Shown here in pieces: positions 1 to 7,896 of a DNA stretch of 64,000 nucleotides. The translations under genes and the position numbers were made by a program. Source of the stretch: Mycolicibacterium iranicum (GTDB lineage Bacteria; Actinomycetota; Actinomycetes; Mycobacteriales; Mycobacteriaceae); the NCBI RefSeq assembly GCF_001650495.1, contig NZ_LWCS01000020.1, forward strand, positions 1 through 64,000. Reading direction: 5' to 3'. Numbering within the stretch: position 1 is the stretch's first letter; each line of letters opens with the position of its first letter. The notes below the pieces were generated by a model. That model searched no databases. It was not told the DNA's origin and saw only the letters and a program-made list of their open reading frames with translations.

Positions 1-465
1 CTGAACACCGTCGCCGTCGCCTTCCCCGGCGTACTCGGCGTCGTGGGGCGACAGCTTCCGATCCAGGATCTCCTCGGGTTCGTCAGCCAGGCCACCGTGC
101 TCTGCGCGGTCGCCCGCGAGCTCGGAACCACTGATCAGCGCACCCAGGTCCGCATGCTGGCCGCGGTGCTGTGCGATCGCGATCTGTCGGTCGTCGTGTA
201 CGACCGCGACACCAGCAAGCCGCTGGCATCGATACCCAACAGCCCGGGAGGCATCGCCAAGGCGCTCTGGAATCTGCTCGGTCTCTTCGACGCCATCGGC
301 GACGAACTGGCGAAGCGGCCGCACCCGCGCGGCCCGTTGAAGTACCTGGGCATGCTGCCCGGCGTCGGTGCGGTCGCCGCCTACATCGGCGAGTGCGGAG
401 CCCTTGGGCGCGCGGCGAAGGCGGGCCGACGCTGGATCGAAACGGCCTCTTCGACAACGATTTAG
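1..465 (+). CDS. Conserved hypothetical protein, C-terminal part (5' end outside window)
   Basis: The frame is open from the first base to a TAG at 463-465, giving 154 residues without an assigned start, so the gene is cut by the window edge. The visible part is mixed alpha-helical. It ends in a hydrophobic, Gly-rich segment (around residues 116-140, containing YLGMLPGVGAVAAYIG) followed by a short basic tail, which suggests a membrane-associated C-terminus. The layout recalls EcsC-type proteins, but I could not match a family motif and assign no function. A 209-base gap without a convincing gene follows before the convergent Hsp70-like gene. Confidence 0.6.
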   Translation: MNTVAVAFPGVLGVVGRQLPIQDLLGFVSQATVLCAVARELGTTDQRTQVRMLAAVLCDRDLSVVVYDRDTSKPLASIPNSPGGIAKALWNLLGLFDAIGDELAKRPHPRGPLKYLGMLPGVGAVAAYIGECGALGRAAKAGRRWIETASSTTI

Positions 466-674
466 CGGGCCGCCTCGCCGGGTGGCGGAAAAGTCGGTCG
501 GCGTGCCCGCGCGCTGGAAGGTTGCTCGACACGGAAGAGCCGGCCGATCGGCTGTCCCCTCCGCAGCCGATCGGACCGACGTTGTAAACCTAGGCGCGGG
601 GAACCCCGGGAGGAATCGGGGAAAACCCTATTTCTTGCCCGGGGAATGACCACCAGGTGAACAGCTTCGATCGA

Positions 675-2477
675 TCAGGGGTTGGCGGGCACCAGGATCG
701 GTATCGGGTCGGGCAGGAACGGCACGGTCAGGTACGTCGTCGTCGTGGCGGCAACCGTCGTCGTGGGTGCTTCTGTCGTGGGTGGTTCGGTCGTCGGCGG
801 GGTGGTGGGCGGCGTCGTGGTGGGAACTGTTGTGGTCGTCGTCGGCACGGTCGTGGTCGTGGTCGGCGTCGTCGTCGTGGTTGTCGTCGTCGTTGTGGTC
901 GTCGTTGTGGTCGTCGTGGTCGTGGTGGTCGTCGTCGGGGCGGCCGTCGGCGGCGTCGTGACCACCGGGGGCGGCGCCTGCACCGTGGTGGGCGCCGGAG
1001 CCGGCGGCTGCGGCGTCTGCTGCGGAATCGTGACGGTTTCGGCCGGCGGTGGTGCACTGGACGGTACGAGTGCGCTGCTCAGCGGCGCGTTGCCCGGCGT
1101 CGGAGGAGTCCGGTCGGAAGAGTCGACACTGGTCAGGGCAATCGCGGCGCCGCCGACCGCGAGCAGGGCGACCGCGGCCACAATACCGATGAGCGTGAGC
1201 GGTGTCCGGGATCTCAACCCGCCATCTTCGTCGTCGCGCGTGATGGCCTCGGTCGCCGCGTAGGACTCGGGCAGTGCGTACGGGTTCGGCCGCTCCTGCG
1301 GCTCGTCCTCGCCGAAGAGAACCCCGCCGCGGTAGGGAACGACGTCGTCGTCCGCAGAGTCGTCTTGTGACCACGCCAGCGCGTAGGTGCTGTCAGAACT
1401 GTCGGGCGGCGGAGACACCACCGGCGCCATGGCGGTCGCCGCGACGGTCGCGGTGTCGGCGTTGCGCCCATACGCGGCGAACAATGCCGCCCCGACGGCC
1501 GCATCGAGGGCAGGCTGCGGTGTCGTCACCACAGGAATCCGTAGTCGCTGCGAAAACTGTTGAGTGAGCATCGGTATGGATGCCCCGCCGCCGACAATCG
1601 CCACGGATGTCACCGTGTTCCAGCCGATGTTGTTGCGCGCCAACAGTTCTTCGAGAGCCACGAAAACACCGTCCAGCGGTCGGGCGATGAGCTCTTCCAA
1701 TTCAGCTCGGGTGACCCTGATGTCGCCACGGAATCGGGGCAGATCGACCGCCAGTTCAGTAGCGGTTTGCGACGACAGTCGTTCCTTGGCCGAGCGGCAG
1801 TCGTCGCGCAGCCGGGAAAGCGAGCCGACCGCGGCGGTCTGGCCGGTATCGGCGTCGGCCCCACCGAAGCCCGCGAGCACGTGACCGAGTAGCGCCTGGT
1901 CGATCTGGTCGCCGGCGAACTCGGCGTACCTCTCGGTGCCCCCGATCACGGTGAACGCCGAGGACGCATCGACGGCGGTGATGCTGGTGCCACCGCCGCC
2001 GAAGTCGAGCAGCACCGCGACGCCGCGCCGATCCAGGCCGGGGCCGGCGTTCAGCGCGGTCAGAGCAGCCTGGGCGTCCGGGACCAGACGGGCACCCGCC
2101 GGCGCGAGGACGTCGCTCGTGGCGAGTGTCTCCGCCAACGCGGCCGTCGTCTCGTGACTCCAGTACGAAGGCACCGCGATCGCCACATCCGCGGCACCAG
2201 CGGTTGTCGCCAACGCCGCCATCGATTCGAGGGCCTCGACGACCAATTGCTCGGCGGGATAGCTGTTTCCGTCAGCGCCGACCAGCGGCACCGGATCTCC
2301 GACCCGCTCGACAAAGCCGGACAGCACCACCCCGCCCGCATGTCCAGCAGCGTCGCCGACTTCGGGGGCGCGGTGCTCGTGCAGCACCAACACCGACCGG
2401 CGGATGACCGGTTGGTTGCCGACTGTGGCCGCGACGAGATTGGTGGTGCCGACTGACAACCCCAGCGCGTCGCTCAT
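675..2477 (-). CDS. Hsp70-like ATPase-fold membrane protein with Pro/Thr-rich tail (Rv0312-like)
   Basis: The protein has 600 residues. Residues 1-340 look like an actin/Hsp70-type nucleotide-binding fold: an N-terminal phosphate loop (GLSVGTTNLVAA), a second loop at about 157-165 (LLDFGGGGTS) and an adenosine-type motif at about 292-300 (VAIVGGGAS). An acidic linker leads to one membrane helix at about 427-449. A Pro/Thr-rich tail follows, with 23 consecutive Thr at residues 515-537. The DnaK substrate-binding domain is absent, so a classical chaperone role is unlikely. If the topology is as predicted, the ATPase-like domain is cytoplasmic and the PT tail extends through the cell wall. Mycobacteria carry such a protein at this position (Rv0312 in M. 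tuberculosis). Its function is not established, but the fold and tail suggest an envelope scaffold or sensor. Confidence 0.85.
   Translation of the reverse strand: MSDALGLSVGTTNLVAATVGNQPVIRRSVLVLHEHRAPEVGDAAGHAGGVVLSGFVERVGDPVPLVGADGNSYPAEQLVVEALESMAALATTAGAADVAIAVPSYWSHETTAALAETLATSDVLAPAGARLVPDAQAALTALNAGPGLDRRGVAVLLDFGGGGTSITAVDASSAFTVIGGTERYAEFAGDQIDQALLGHVLAGFGGADADTGQTAAVGSLSRLRDDCRSAKERLSSQTATELAVDLPRFRGDIRVTRAELEELIARPLDGVFVALEELLARNNIGWNTVTSVAIVGGGASIPMLTQQFSQRLRIPVVTTPQPALDAAVGAALFAAYGRNADTATVAATAMAPVVSPPPDSSDSTYALAWSQDDSADDDVVPYRGGVLFGEDEPQERPNPYALPESYAATEAITRDDEDGGLRSRTPLTLIGIVAAVALLAVGGAAIALTSVDSSDRTPPTPGNAPLSSALVPSSAPPPAETVTIPQQTPQPPAPAPTTVQAPPPVVTTPPTAAPTTTTTTTTTTTTTTTTTTTTTTTPTTTTTVPTTTTTVPTTTPPTTPPTTEPPTTEAPTTTVAATTTTYLTVPFLPDPIPILVPANP
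864..938. repeat. Low-complexity trinucleotide tract encoding 23 Thr
   Basis: From 867 to 935 every codon of the minus-strand gene is a Thr codon (a mix of ACG, ACC and ACA), flanked by Pro codons at 864-866 and 936-938. The tract could expand or contract in steps of three without breaking the reading frame. It also produces a spurious Val-rich open frame on the other strand. Confidence 0.9.
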
Positions 2478-2614
2478 GTTCAGGACACCTTAGACCGCGA
2501 CGCCAATGGCCCGCACCTGACACTCCGCTCCACCGAACGCCCGGTGAGACCGCCGATGAACAAAATTCGGCGTCTGTCCACAAGACCGCGGGGGCGGTGT
2601 GTTGCAATGTCGGC

Positions 2615-3073
2615 ATGAGTGACATCGACGACATCAAGCAGGTCAAATACCGCTATCTCCGGGCACTGGACACCAAGCACTGGGACGATTTCGCCGACAC
2701 TCTCACCGAGGACGTCGTCGGCCGCTACGGGGAGTCGATCGGAGAGGAGCACCACTTCACCAATCGCGATGAACTCGTCGGCTTCATGCGCAATTCGCTC
2801 GGGCCCGAAGTGCTCACCGAACACCGCGTCAACCACCCCGAGATCACCGTCGACGGCGACGAGGCGACCGCCATCTGGTACCTCCAGGACCGGGTGATCG
2901 CCCCCGACTTCAACTTCATGCTGATCGGAGCAGGCTTCTACCACGACCGCTACCGCAAGACCGCCGACGGCTGGAAGATCAGCGAGACCGGCTACGACCG
3001 CACCTACGACGCGTCGATGAAGCTGGACGCACTGGAATTCAAGGTCAAGGCCGGGCGCGCCCTCAACATCTGA
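2615..3073 (+). CDS. SnoaL/NTF2-like domain protein (Rv0310c-like)
   Basis: A 152-residue single-domain protein beginning MSDIDDIKQVKYRYLRALD, which is the standard first helix of the SnoaL-like/NTF2 fold. A Trp-Asp pair (KHWDDFADTL) and a closing beta-sheet (GWKISETGYDRTY) are also typical. Family members include dehydratases, isomerases and ligand-binding proteins such as BaiE-like bile-acid dehydratases. The substrate cannot be read from sequence. An upstream in-frame TTG would add six residues, but the ATG fits the family start. Its stop lies one base from the convergent L,D-transpeptidase-like gene. Confidence 0.8.
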   Translation: MSDIDDIKQVKYRYLRALDTKHWDDFADTLTEDVVGRYGESIGEEHHFTNRDELVGFMRNSLGPEVLTEHRVNHPEITVDGDEATAIWYLQDRVIAPDFNFMLIGAGFYHDRYRKTADGWKISETGYDRTYDASMKLDALEFKVKAGRALNI

Positions 3074-3074
3074 G

Positions 3075-3767
3075 TCACTCGGTGATGGCGATCATCGCCC
3101 CCGGCCGGAGCCAGCGCATGATCGTCACGAGCTTGGCATCGTCGATCGCCACACACCCCGCGGTGGCTCCACCGTCGGTGCTGTGCACGAAGAACGCGCC
3201 TCCCTTCCCGGGGATGCGCGCCTTGTTCACACCCATGACGACGGCATGTGCGTACTGAGGAATGTCGAGGTTCTCGGTGCCGGCGCTCAGCGACGTGTCG
3301 AACGGACAACTCGCCTCGTCGCACACCTGCATCGTGTTGTACGTCGGGCTTTTCATGTCGCCGTCCCACCAATGGTCGGGTCCGACCTGGATGTACTTCA
3401 GGCCGCTGCCCGGATCGGGCTCAGTACCGAACGCGAAGTCGAGGGTGTAAACACCCTTGGGCGTCATCATCGACCCGTCGAAGTGGTTGGGCGACATGCC
3501 TTTCTCGCCGATCTTGGCCGGTATTCCGACGCCCCCGGTCACGGGCTGCCAGCCCGCGGCGGTGCGCTCCCACACGTCGAGCTTCGCGTCGGAACCACCC
3601 GCGCCCGTAACGGCGAGCACCTGAGTGGCCGACCCGACGGAGTTGGCGAACCACGGCGAGAACGCCGCGGCCGGCGGCGCCGTGACGAAGCCGAGCAGTG
3701 CGGCAGCCAGCAGAACCGCCAGACGCACCAACTTCCTGTGACGTTTACGTCGCGGCGCTGTCGGCAT
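3075..3767 (-). CDS. Exported L,D-transpeptidase-like (YkuD-type) protein (Rv0309-like)
   Basis: A 230-residue protein with a basic start, a hydrophobic stretch and an Ala-rich cleavage region (residues 1-36), indicating export. The C-terminal catalytic motif runs from His195 to Cys205 (HSTDGGATAGCVAI). This is the divergent YkuD form in which TAGC replaces the usual SHGC. The conserved fold segment YTLDFAFG lies upstream. L,D-transpeptidases crosslink peptidoglycan stem peptides; whether this divergent subgroup does so is unproven. The start overlaps the 3' end of the AHSA1-like gene by 23 bases, so it is probably the last gene of the ArsR/AHSA1 operon. Confidence 0.8.
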   Translation of the reverse strand: MPTAPRRKRHRKLVRLAVLLAAALLGFVTAPPAAAFSPWFANSVGSATQVLAVTGAGGSDAKLDVWERTAAGWQPVTGGVGIPAKIGEKGMSPNHFDGSMMTPKGVYTLDFAFGTEPDPGSGLKYIQVGPDHWWDGDMKSPTYNTMQVCDEASCPFDTSLSAGTENLDIPQYAHAVVMGVNKARIPGKGGAFFVHSTDGGATAGCVAIDDAKLVTIMRWLRPGAMIAITE

Positions 3768-4557
3768 GCACCAACTGTGCCATCCACGAACGCCATTTCG
3801 GCGCTTCTGCTGCGGCGGTGTCGGCTGCGGAGTCGCCGTAGAGGTAGAGGCTGACCATCATCCGGGCCTCGCCGCCGGGAGAACAGCCGCCGATGACCGC
3901 GATCCCGGGGCAGGGCCCCTCGAGCCGCACCATGACGTCACGGAAGTCCTCAGCCTGGTGGATCCGGCGCACGACACCATGCAGTTCCGGTGCTCCCGAG
4001 GGGGTTTGGAAGCGTTGCCCGACGTCGACACCCGCGATCCCGAGTGCCGACGCCACCGTCGACCACGCCTGGACCAAGTCAGCGGGATGCTGCGTCATCG
4101 CCACGGCATTGGCGGCGCGTTGCCCCGGGAACTCACGCAGGTACAGGCGTAGAACATCGAAGAAGCCCGGCCACCCGGTCTCGAAGCTCTCCAGTTCGTC
4201 GTCCCAGTCGTCGCGATCGGTGAACAGGCTGTGCACCATTCGCACCACGCAGCGGTCACCGGAGCGGCTCGTCACGACGACCTCCGTCGCGACCGGCGGC
4301 GCATCACCACTCCAGCCGTGTTCCTCGTAGCCGAGCCGTGCCGGCGGCTCCCATTCGGTGATCACCGCGGGGCTGACCGAACCGTCGCCGAAATCGAATT
4401 CGATTGCGCCACCGACACGTTCGTCGACCTTGGTCGGTGTGAACCAGGCACTCATCCCCGGCCCGGTGGCGATCGCATCCCACACCTGTTCGGGTGTGCC
4501 GGGAACGAGAAACTCCATCTCGACCCATCGGCGGCCGTCGGTCTTCTTGATCGCCAT
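3745..4557 (-). CDS. SRPBCC / AHSA1-like protein
   Basis: The 270-residue protein opens with the START/SRPBCC strand pattern (VEMEFLVPGTPEQVWDAIATGPGMSAWF), and a second half carries a weaker related domain. Its ATG lies two bases after the stop of an ArsR-type regulator. ArsR plus AHSA1-like gene pairs are common in actinobacteria and are usually co-transcribed. SRPBCC proteins bind hydrophobic ligands in a deep cavity, but the ligand here is unknown. Transcription probably starts in the palindrome-containing region at 5157-5211. Confidence 0.8.
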   Translation of the reverse strand: MAIKKTDGRRWVEMEFLVPGTPEQVWDAIATGPGMSAWFTPTKVDERVGGAIEFDFGDGSVSPAVITEWEPPARLGYEEHGWSGDAPPVATEVVVTSRSGDRCVVRMVHSLFTDRDDWDDELESFETGWPGFFDVLRLYLREFPGQRAANAVAMTQHPADLVQAWSTVASALGIAGVDVGQRFQTPSGAPELHGVVRRIHQAEDFRDVMVRLEGPCPGIAVIGGCSPGGEARMMVSLYLYGDSAADTAAAEAPKWRSWMAQLVHADSAAT

Positions 4558-4559
4558 TG

Positions 4560-5156
4560 TCAGTCCTTTCGCGTGGGCATCGGATAAGCGGCCAGGACCA
4601 GCCGGTGAGGTCGGCCGCGGGGATCGGATTCGTCGTGGTAGCGCGCCACGAGCGAGGTGACGGCGCGGGCCAGATCGTCGGTGAACGCGGCACGGTCGGC
4701 TGCCGACCGAAACGTCACCGCGGTGTCGATCGTCAGCGTCGCGAGGCGCTTCCGTTTGTCAAGCGCGGCGTGCCATAGGTCGCCGACCTCGCGGACGGCG
4801 CGCGCAGCCACGGCGATCAGATAGCTCGCCGACATCCTGTCCGTGGTGCGGTCGGGATCGGCGGCGACCGGCCCTAGCGCGCCGGGCGACACCACATAGG
4901 ACGACGCGGTCGCCACCAGCAATCGTTCGGTCAGTCCGCCCCAACGGCGTTCGCCTGCGACGGTCACCAAACGGTGTTGCTCCAGCGCTCGCAGGTGGTA
5001 GTTGACCTTCTGCCTGGTGATCCCGACGCGCGAAGCGAGCGTCGCAGCAGACGCAGGTTCAGCGAGTTCGGCGAGCAGCCTGCCACGGATCGGATCGAGG
5101 GCGCTGACCGCCGCGGCGGGATCGCCGATGACCTCTACATCCAGCACGTATGTCAT
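4560..5156 (-). CDS. ArsR-family winged-helix transcriptional regulator
   Basis: A 198-residue protein whose residues 15-75 form a winged helix of the ArsR type (helix LASRVGITRQKVNYHLRALEQHRLV). Its C-terminal half probably senses a ligand or dimerises. It heads an operon with the AHSA1-like and L,D-transpeptidase-like genes and is divergent from the PAP2-diacylglycerol kinase gene. The ATG at 5156 is chosen. An upstream TTG at 5171 falls inside the perfect palindrome at 5165-5184 and is less likely. Autoregulation through that palindrome is the obvious inference. No classic ArsR metal-binding Cys pair is visible. Confidence 0.8.
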   Translation of the reverse strand: MTYVLDVEVIGDPAAAVSALDPIRGRLLAELAEPASAATLASRVGITRQKVNYHLRALEQHRLVTVAGERRWGGLTERLLVATASSYVVSPGALGPVAADPDRTTDRMSASYLIAVAARAVREVGDLWHAALDKRKRLATLTIDTAVTFRSAADRAAFTDDLARAVTSLVARYHDESDPRGRPHRLVLAAYPMPTRKD

Positions 5157-5164
5157 GGTGCGCT

Positions 5165-5184
5165 TTGACAAATAAATTTGTCAA
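5165..5184. promoter_or_regulatory. Perfect 9-2-9 palindrome, probable operator between divergent genes
   Basis: The sequence is TTGACAAAT, two bases, then ATTTGTCAA: a perfect inverted repeat that is much more AT-rich than its surroundings. It sits 8 bases upstream of the ArsR ATG and 27 bases upstream of the PAP2/DAGK ATG. Its position in a divergent promoter next to a winged-helix regulator makes it a likely operator for one or both units. Confidence 0.75.
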
Positions 5185-5211
5185 TAGACGACGGCCGATA
5201 GGTTGGGCGTT

Positions 5212-6717
5212 ATGAAACTCCGTGTTGAGCGATCGTTACGTCGTCGCGGCCGTGGAATTCGCCAGATCGGCGAAGGCCTCGGAACATTGGACCGCGAGGT
5301 CTTCGAAGCTGTCGCGGAGTCCCCCAGCCCGCTCCTCGACGCGGTGATGCCGCGACTGACCAAGGCCGCCGACCATTCCAAGCTGTGGTTCGCGATCGCG
5401 GCAGGGCTGATGGTGTTCGGTAACGCATCCATGAAACGCGGGGCCACCCGAGGCGTCGCCACGCTCGCTCTGACAAGCCTCGTCACCAATCAGGGCGCCA
5501 AGCGGATCTGGAAACGACCACGACCCAACTGGGCCGTGATACCCCTGGCCCGCCAGACGAGGCGCCACCCGACGTCGAATTCGCTGCCGTCAGGGCACTC
5601 GGCCAGCGCGGCGGCCTTCGCGGTCGGCGTCGGGCTGGAGAACCCGGCGGTCGGGCTGGGCCTGGCGCTGCTGGCCGGGCTGGTCGGCATGTCCCGGGTG
5701 GCCACCGGCGCCCACTATCCGGGCGATGTCCTGGCCGGCTTCGGCATCGGTGCCGGCATCGCGGTGCTCGGCGCGAGAGTCGTGCCTCCGGTGGTGGACA
5801 CTCGGTTGCCCAGCGCCGGGCAACCGCTGCGGGTCGACACCCCGGCGCGACCGGACGGCAAAGGCGTCACGGTCGTCATCAACCCCGCCTCGGGCAGCGG
5901 AACCGGCGCGCGGGTGCTCGACGAGGTCCGCGACGCGCTGCCGAAGGCCGAGATCGTCGAGCTCGGCGAGGAGGACGACGTCGTCGAGGTGCTGAAGTCC
6001 GCCGCGCAGCGAAGCGAGGTTCTCGGCATCGGCGGCGGCGACGGAACGGTCGCGGCCGCGGCGGCGGTGGCTGTCGACGCAGGTGTACCCCTGGCGGTCT
6101 TCCCAGCAGGCACCTTCAACCATTTCGCCAAGGACATCGGGTGCGAGACCACGGCGGCGACCGTGGCGGCGATCCAGCGGGGCACGGTGTCGTGCGTGGA
6201 CATGGTGTGTCTGAACGAGAAGCAGATGGTCATCAACACGGCCAGCATCGGCGCCTATCCGCGCTTCGTCCAGACCCGGGAGAAGCTGGAACACAAGATC
6301 GGCAAACCGCTCGCCGGCATCTACGCCATGTTCCACACACTGCGGCGGGACGAGCCGATCCGGATCGAATACGACAACAGGACGTTGCAGACGTCGCTGT
6401 TCTTCCTCGGCAACTCGACGTACCTGCCGACAGGTTTCGCGCCGTCGCGGCGCACCCGGATGGACGACGGCCTGCTCGACGTCCGGATCCTGGAGACGGG
6501 CCGCCGGCTGAGCACACTGCGCATCGTCACCGCGTTGGCGTTCGGGCGGCTGACGCGCAGTCCGCTGTATCACGAGTTGCGCGTGCCGGAGTTCGCGTTC
6601 CGGGCGCCCGACGGGCCCACCGTCCTCGCGCTGGATGGGGAGGTCGGCACCGAACTGGAGGAGGCCAGCTTCAGCGTGCGATATCGAGCGCTGCCGGTCT
6701 TTCGTCCTGCTGTGTGA
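5212..6717 (+). CDS. PAP2 phosphatase - diacylglycerol kinase fusion protein
   Basis: A 501-residue protein joining two lipid enzymes. Residues 50-190 form a membrane PAP2 phosphatase with all three motifs: KRIWKRPRP (97-105), PSGH (126-129) and SRVATGAHYPGD (161-172). Residues 217-501 form a diacylglycerol/sphingosine kinase catalytic domain with the nucleotide motif GGGDGT at 274-279 and downstream PAGTFNHFAKD. One half can remove phosphate from lipid phosphates and the other can add it, so the fusion may cycle phosphatidic acid and diacylglycerol, or act on prenyl or inositol lipids. ATG 5212 is preferred over an upstream TTG. The last 47 bases overlap the convergent PAP2 gene. Confidence 0.88.
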   Translation: MKLRVERSLRRRGRGIRQIGEGLGTLDREVFEAVAESPSPLLDAVMPRLTKAADHSKLWFAIAAGLMVFGNASMKRGATRGVATLALTSLVTNQGAKRIWKRPRPNWAVIPLARQTRRHPTSNSLPSGHSASAAAFAVGVGLENPAVGLGLALLAGLVGMSRVATGAHYPGDVLAGFGIGAGIAVLGARVVPPVVDTRLPSAGQPLRVDTPARPDGKGVTVVINPASGSGTGARVLDEVRDALPKAEIVELGEEDDVVEVLKSAAQRSEVLGIGGGDGTVAAAAAVAVDAGVPLAVFPAGTFNHFAKDIGCETTAATVAAIQRGTVSCVDMVCLNEKQMVINTASIGAYPRFVQTREKLEHKIGKPLAGIYAMFHTLRRDEPIRIEYDNRTLQTSLFFLGNSTYLPTGFAPSRRTRMDDGLLDVRILETGRRLSTLRIVTALAFGRLTRSPLYHELRVPEFAFRAPDGPTVLALDGEVGTELEEASFSVRYRALPVFRPAV

Positions 6718-7342
6718 CGGGCAGCCGCGGAGGCACGAGCAGCAGGCAGAGGACGAAGTAGGCATAGCCCAGCGCCCAGCCGGCCAGCACGTCCGACGGA
6801 TGGTGGGCGTTCAGTACGACCCGGCCGATGCCGATGGTCAGCACGACGAGCGCACCTAATGCGAGCAGCCAGGCTCGCTTCGCGGCATCCACGGCCGGGA
6901 GTGAGACGGCGAGCAGCGCCGCCACGGCCGCCATGACGCCGAGGGCGTGGCCGGACGGGAACGATGTCCCCCACGCATCGACCATCGCCGTGGCGGGCCG
7001 GGGACGATCGGCGAAGTGCTTGGCGGTCTCGGTGACCAGACCGCTGAGCTCGACGCTGATGATCAAGAACACCGCCAGGCGAACGCGGCGTCGCGCAAAC
7101 GCCATGAAGATGACCGCCACCACCGCGATCCGGAACGCCCCCGGCCCGAGCACGGTGCAGAAGATGTCCCACGCCGACACCCAGCCGGGACGGCCCGATC
7201 CGAATCGATAGAGCGGGTCGAGGGCCGCGGCGTCCATGCGGACGAGCCACGGCCAGCCCTGGACATAACCGACCCACAGCAGCAGGTAGACGGCGAAGGC
7301 AACCGCAGCGCTGCCGAGAAGCCATCTGGTGTGCACTTTCAC
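6671..7342 (-). CDS. PAP2-superfamily membrane phosphatase (Rv0308-like)
   Basis: A 223-residue integral membrane protein with about six hydrophobic segments and complete PAP2 motifs: KHFADRPRP (108-116), FPSGH (128-132), and R174/H180/D184 in the third motif. Such enzymes dephosphorylate lipid phosphates such as undecaprenyl pyrophosphate or phosphatidic acid. The frame stays open far upstream, but hydrophobic protein sequence begins only at MKVHTRWLLG, so GTG 7342 is used (GTG 7336 is an alternative). The 3' end overlaps the convergent PAP2/DAGK fusion by 47 bases, putting two PAP2 domains tail to tail. Confidence 0.85.
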   Translation of the reverse strand: MKVHTRWLLGSAAVAFAVYLLLWVGYVQGWPWLVRMDAAALDPLYRFGSGRPGWVSAWDIFCTVLGPGAFRIAVVAVIFMAFARRRVRLAVFLIISVELSGLVTETAKHFADRPRPATAMVDAWGTSFPSGHALGVMAAVAALLAVSLPAVDAAKRAWLLALGALVVLTIGIGRVVLNAHHPSDVLAGWALGYAYFVLCLLLVPPRLPVTQQDERPAALDIAR

Positions 7343-7402
7343 GTGAATAGTCTGTACCACGATTCCCTGAGCAAATTTGCCGCCCGTGGCTATGCTCCGA
7401 AC

Positions 7403-7882
7403 ATGGCTGGCTTCATCAGGAAGTTGTTCCGCATCGGCAAACTTCCGGCAGACATGCGCACCCAAGCGGAAGCTGAAGGCATCATCCATCTGACGGACTG
7501 CATCGCGGTGTGGGCCCGTTTCACCGGGCAGATTCCCGGGCGCCGGTCGGTCGGTCTGACGCGCGGCTACGGCGGGGCGCTGGTGCTGACGAACGAGCGC
7601 GTACTCGCGACGGTGGGCGCGGTACCCGGGCAGTCCGGGCGTGCAGTGGACCAGCCGTGGACGGCACCTCGATCCGGCGCGGTGCAGGGCACGCTGTCCG
7701 AGACCGGTCTGGTGCTCGACATCGCGGACCTGTCGCGGGTGGATCCGCAGTTCTCGGGAACGTTGTCGTTGACGTTCAAGACGGAGTTGACGGCCGAGGA
7801 GTTGATGCGGCTGCCGACGCGCACCGTCGCCTTCGACGTTCCGCCTACGTTCGTCTACCGGGTTCTCGGTGTACCGCGCTGA
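7403..7882 (+). CDS. Conserved hypothetical protein, tandem paralogue A
   Basis: A 159-residue protein starting MAGFIRKLFRIGKLP with no signal peptide or membrane helix. It is clearly homologous along its length to the next gene: shared (L/I)RKLFRIGKLP start, AEAEG, ISETGL-type centre, and the ending RTVAFDVPP..VYRVLGVP. I recognise no catalytic motif. The beta-rich pattern with repeated hydrophobic alternation may suit a PH-like or lipid-binding fold, which is a guess. Only 14 bases separate it from paralogue B, so the two probably form one transcript. Confidence 0.75.
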   Translation: MAGFIRKLFRIGKLPADMRTQAEAEGIIHLTDCIAVWARFTGQIPGRRSVGLTRGYGGALVLTNERVLATVGAVPGQSGRAVDQPWTAPRSGAVQGTLSETGLVLDIADLSRVDPQFSGTLSLTFKTELTAEELMRLPTRTVAFDVPPTFVYRVLGVPR

Positions 7883-7896
7883 GCTACCGTTCGAGC

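Noticed and set aside
864..938. Repeat tract as a CRISPR or VNTR array
   Set aside because: It is an in-frame Thr-codon run with no spacers or defined repeat unit.
682..1263. A Val/Gly-rich plus-strand open frame opposite the Hsp70-like gene
   Set aside because: It is the antisense image of the Thr/Pro tail (Thr codons read as Val) and has no independent support.
3075..3767. The L,D-transpeptidase-like protein as an inactive enzyme because SHGC is TAGC
   Set aside because: A whole subgroup of YkuD-type proteins shows the TaGC form, so this is a family feature rather than a local loss.
5590..6765. A 391-codon minus-strand open frame opposite the PAP2-kinase fusion
   Set aside because: Sequence is Arg/Ala-rich with no motif and lies antisense to a gene with complete catalytic motifs on both domains.
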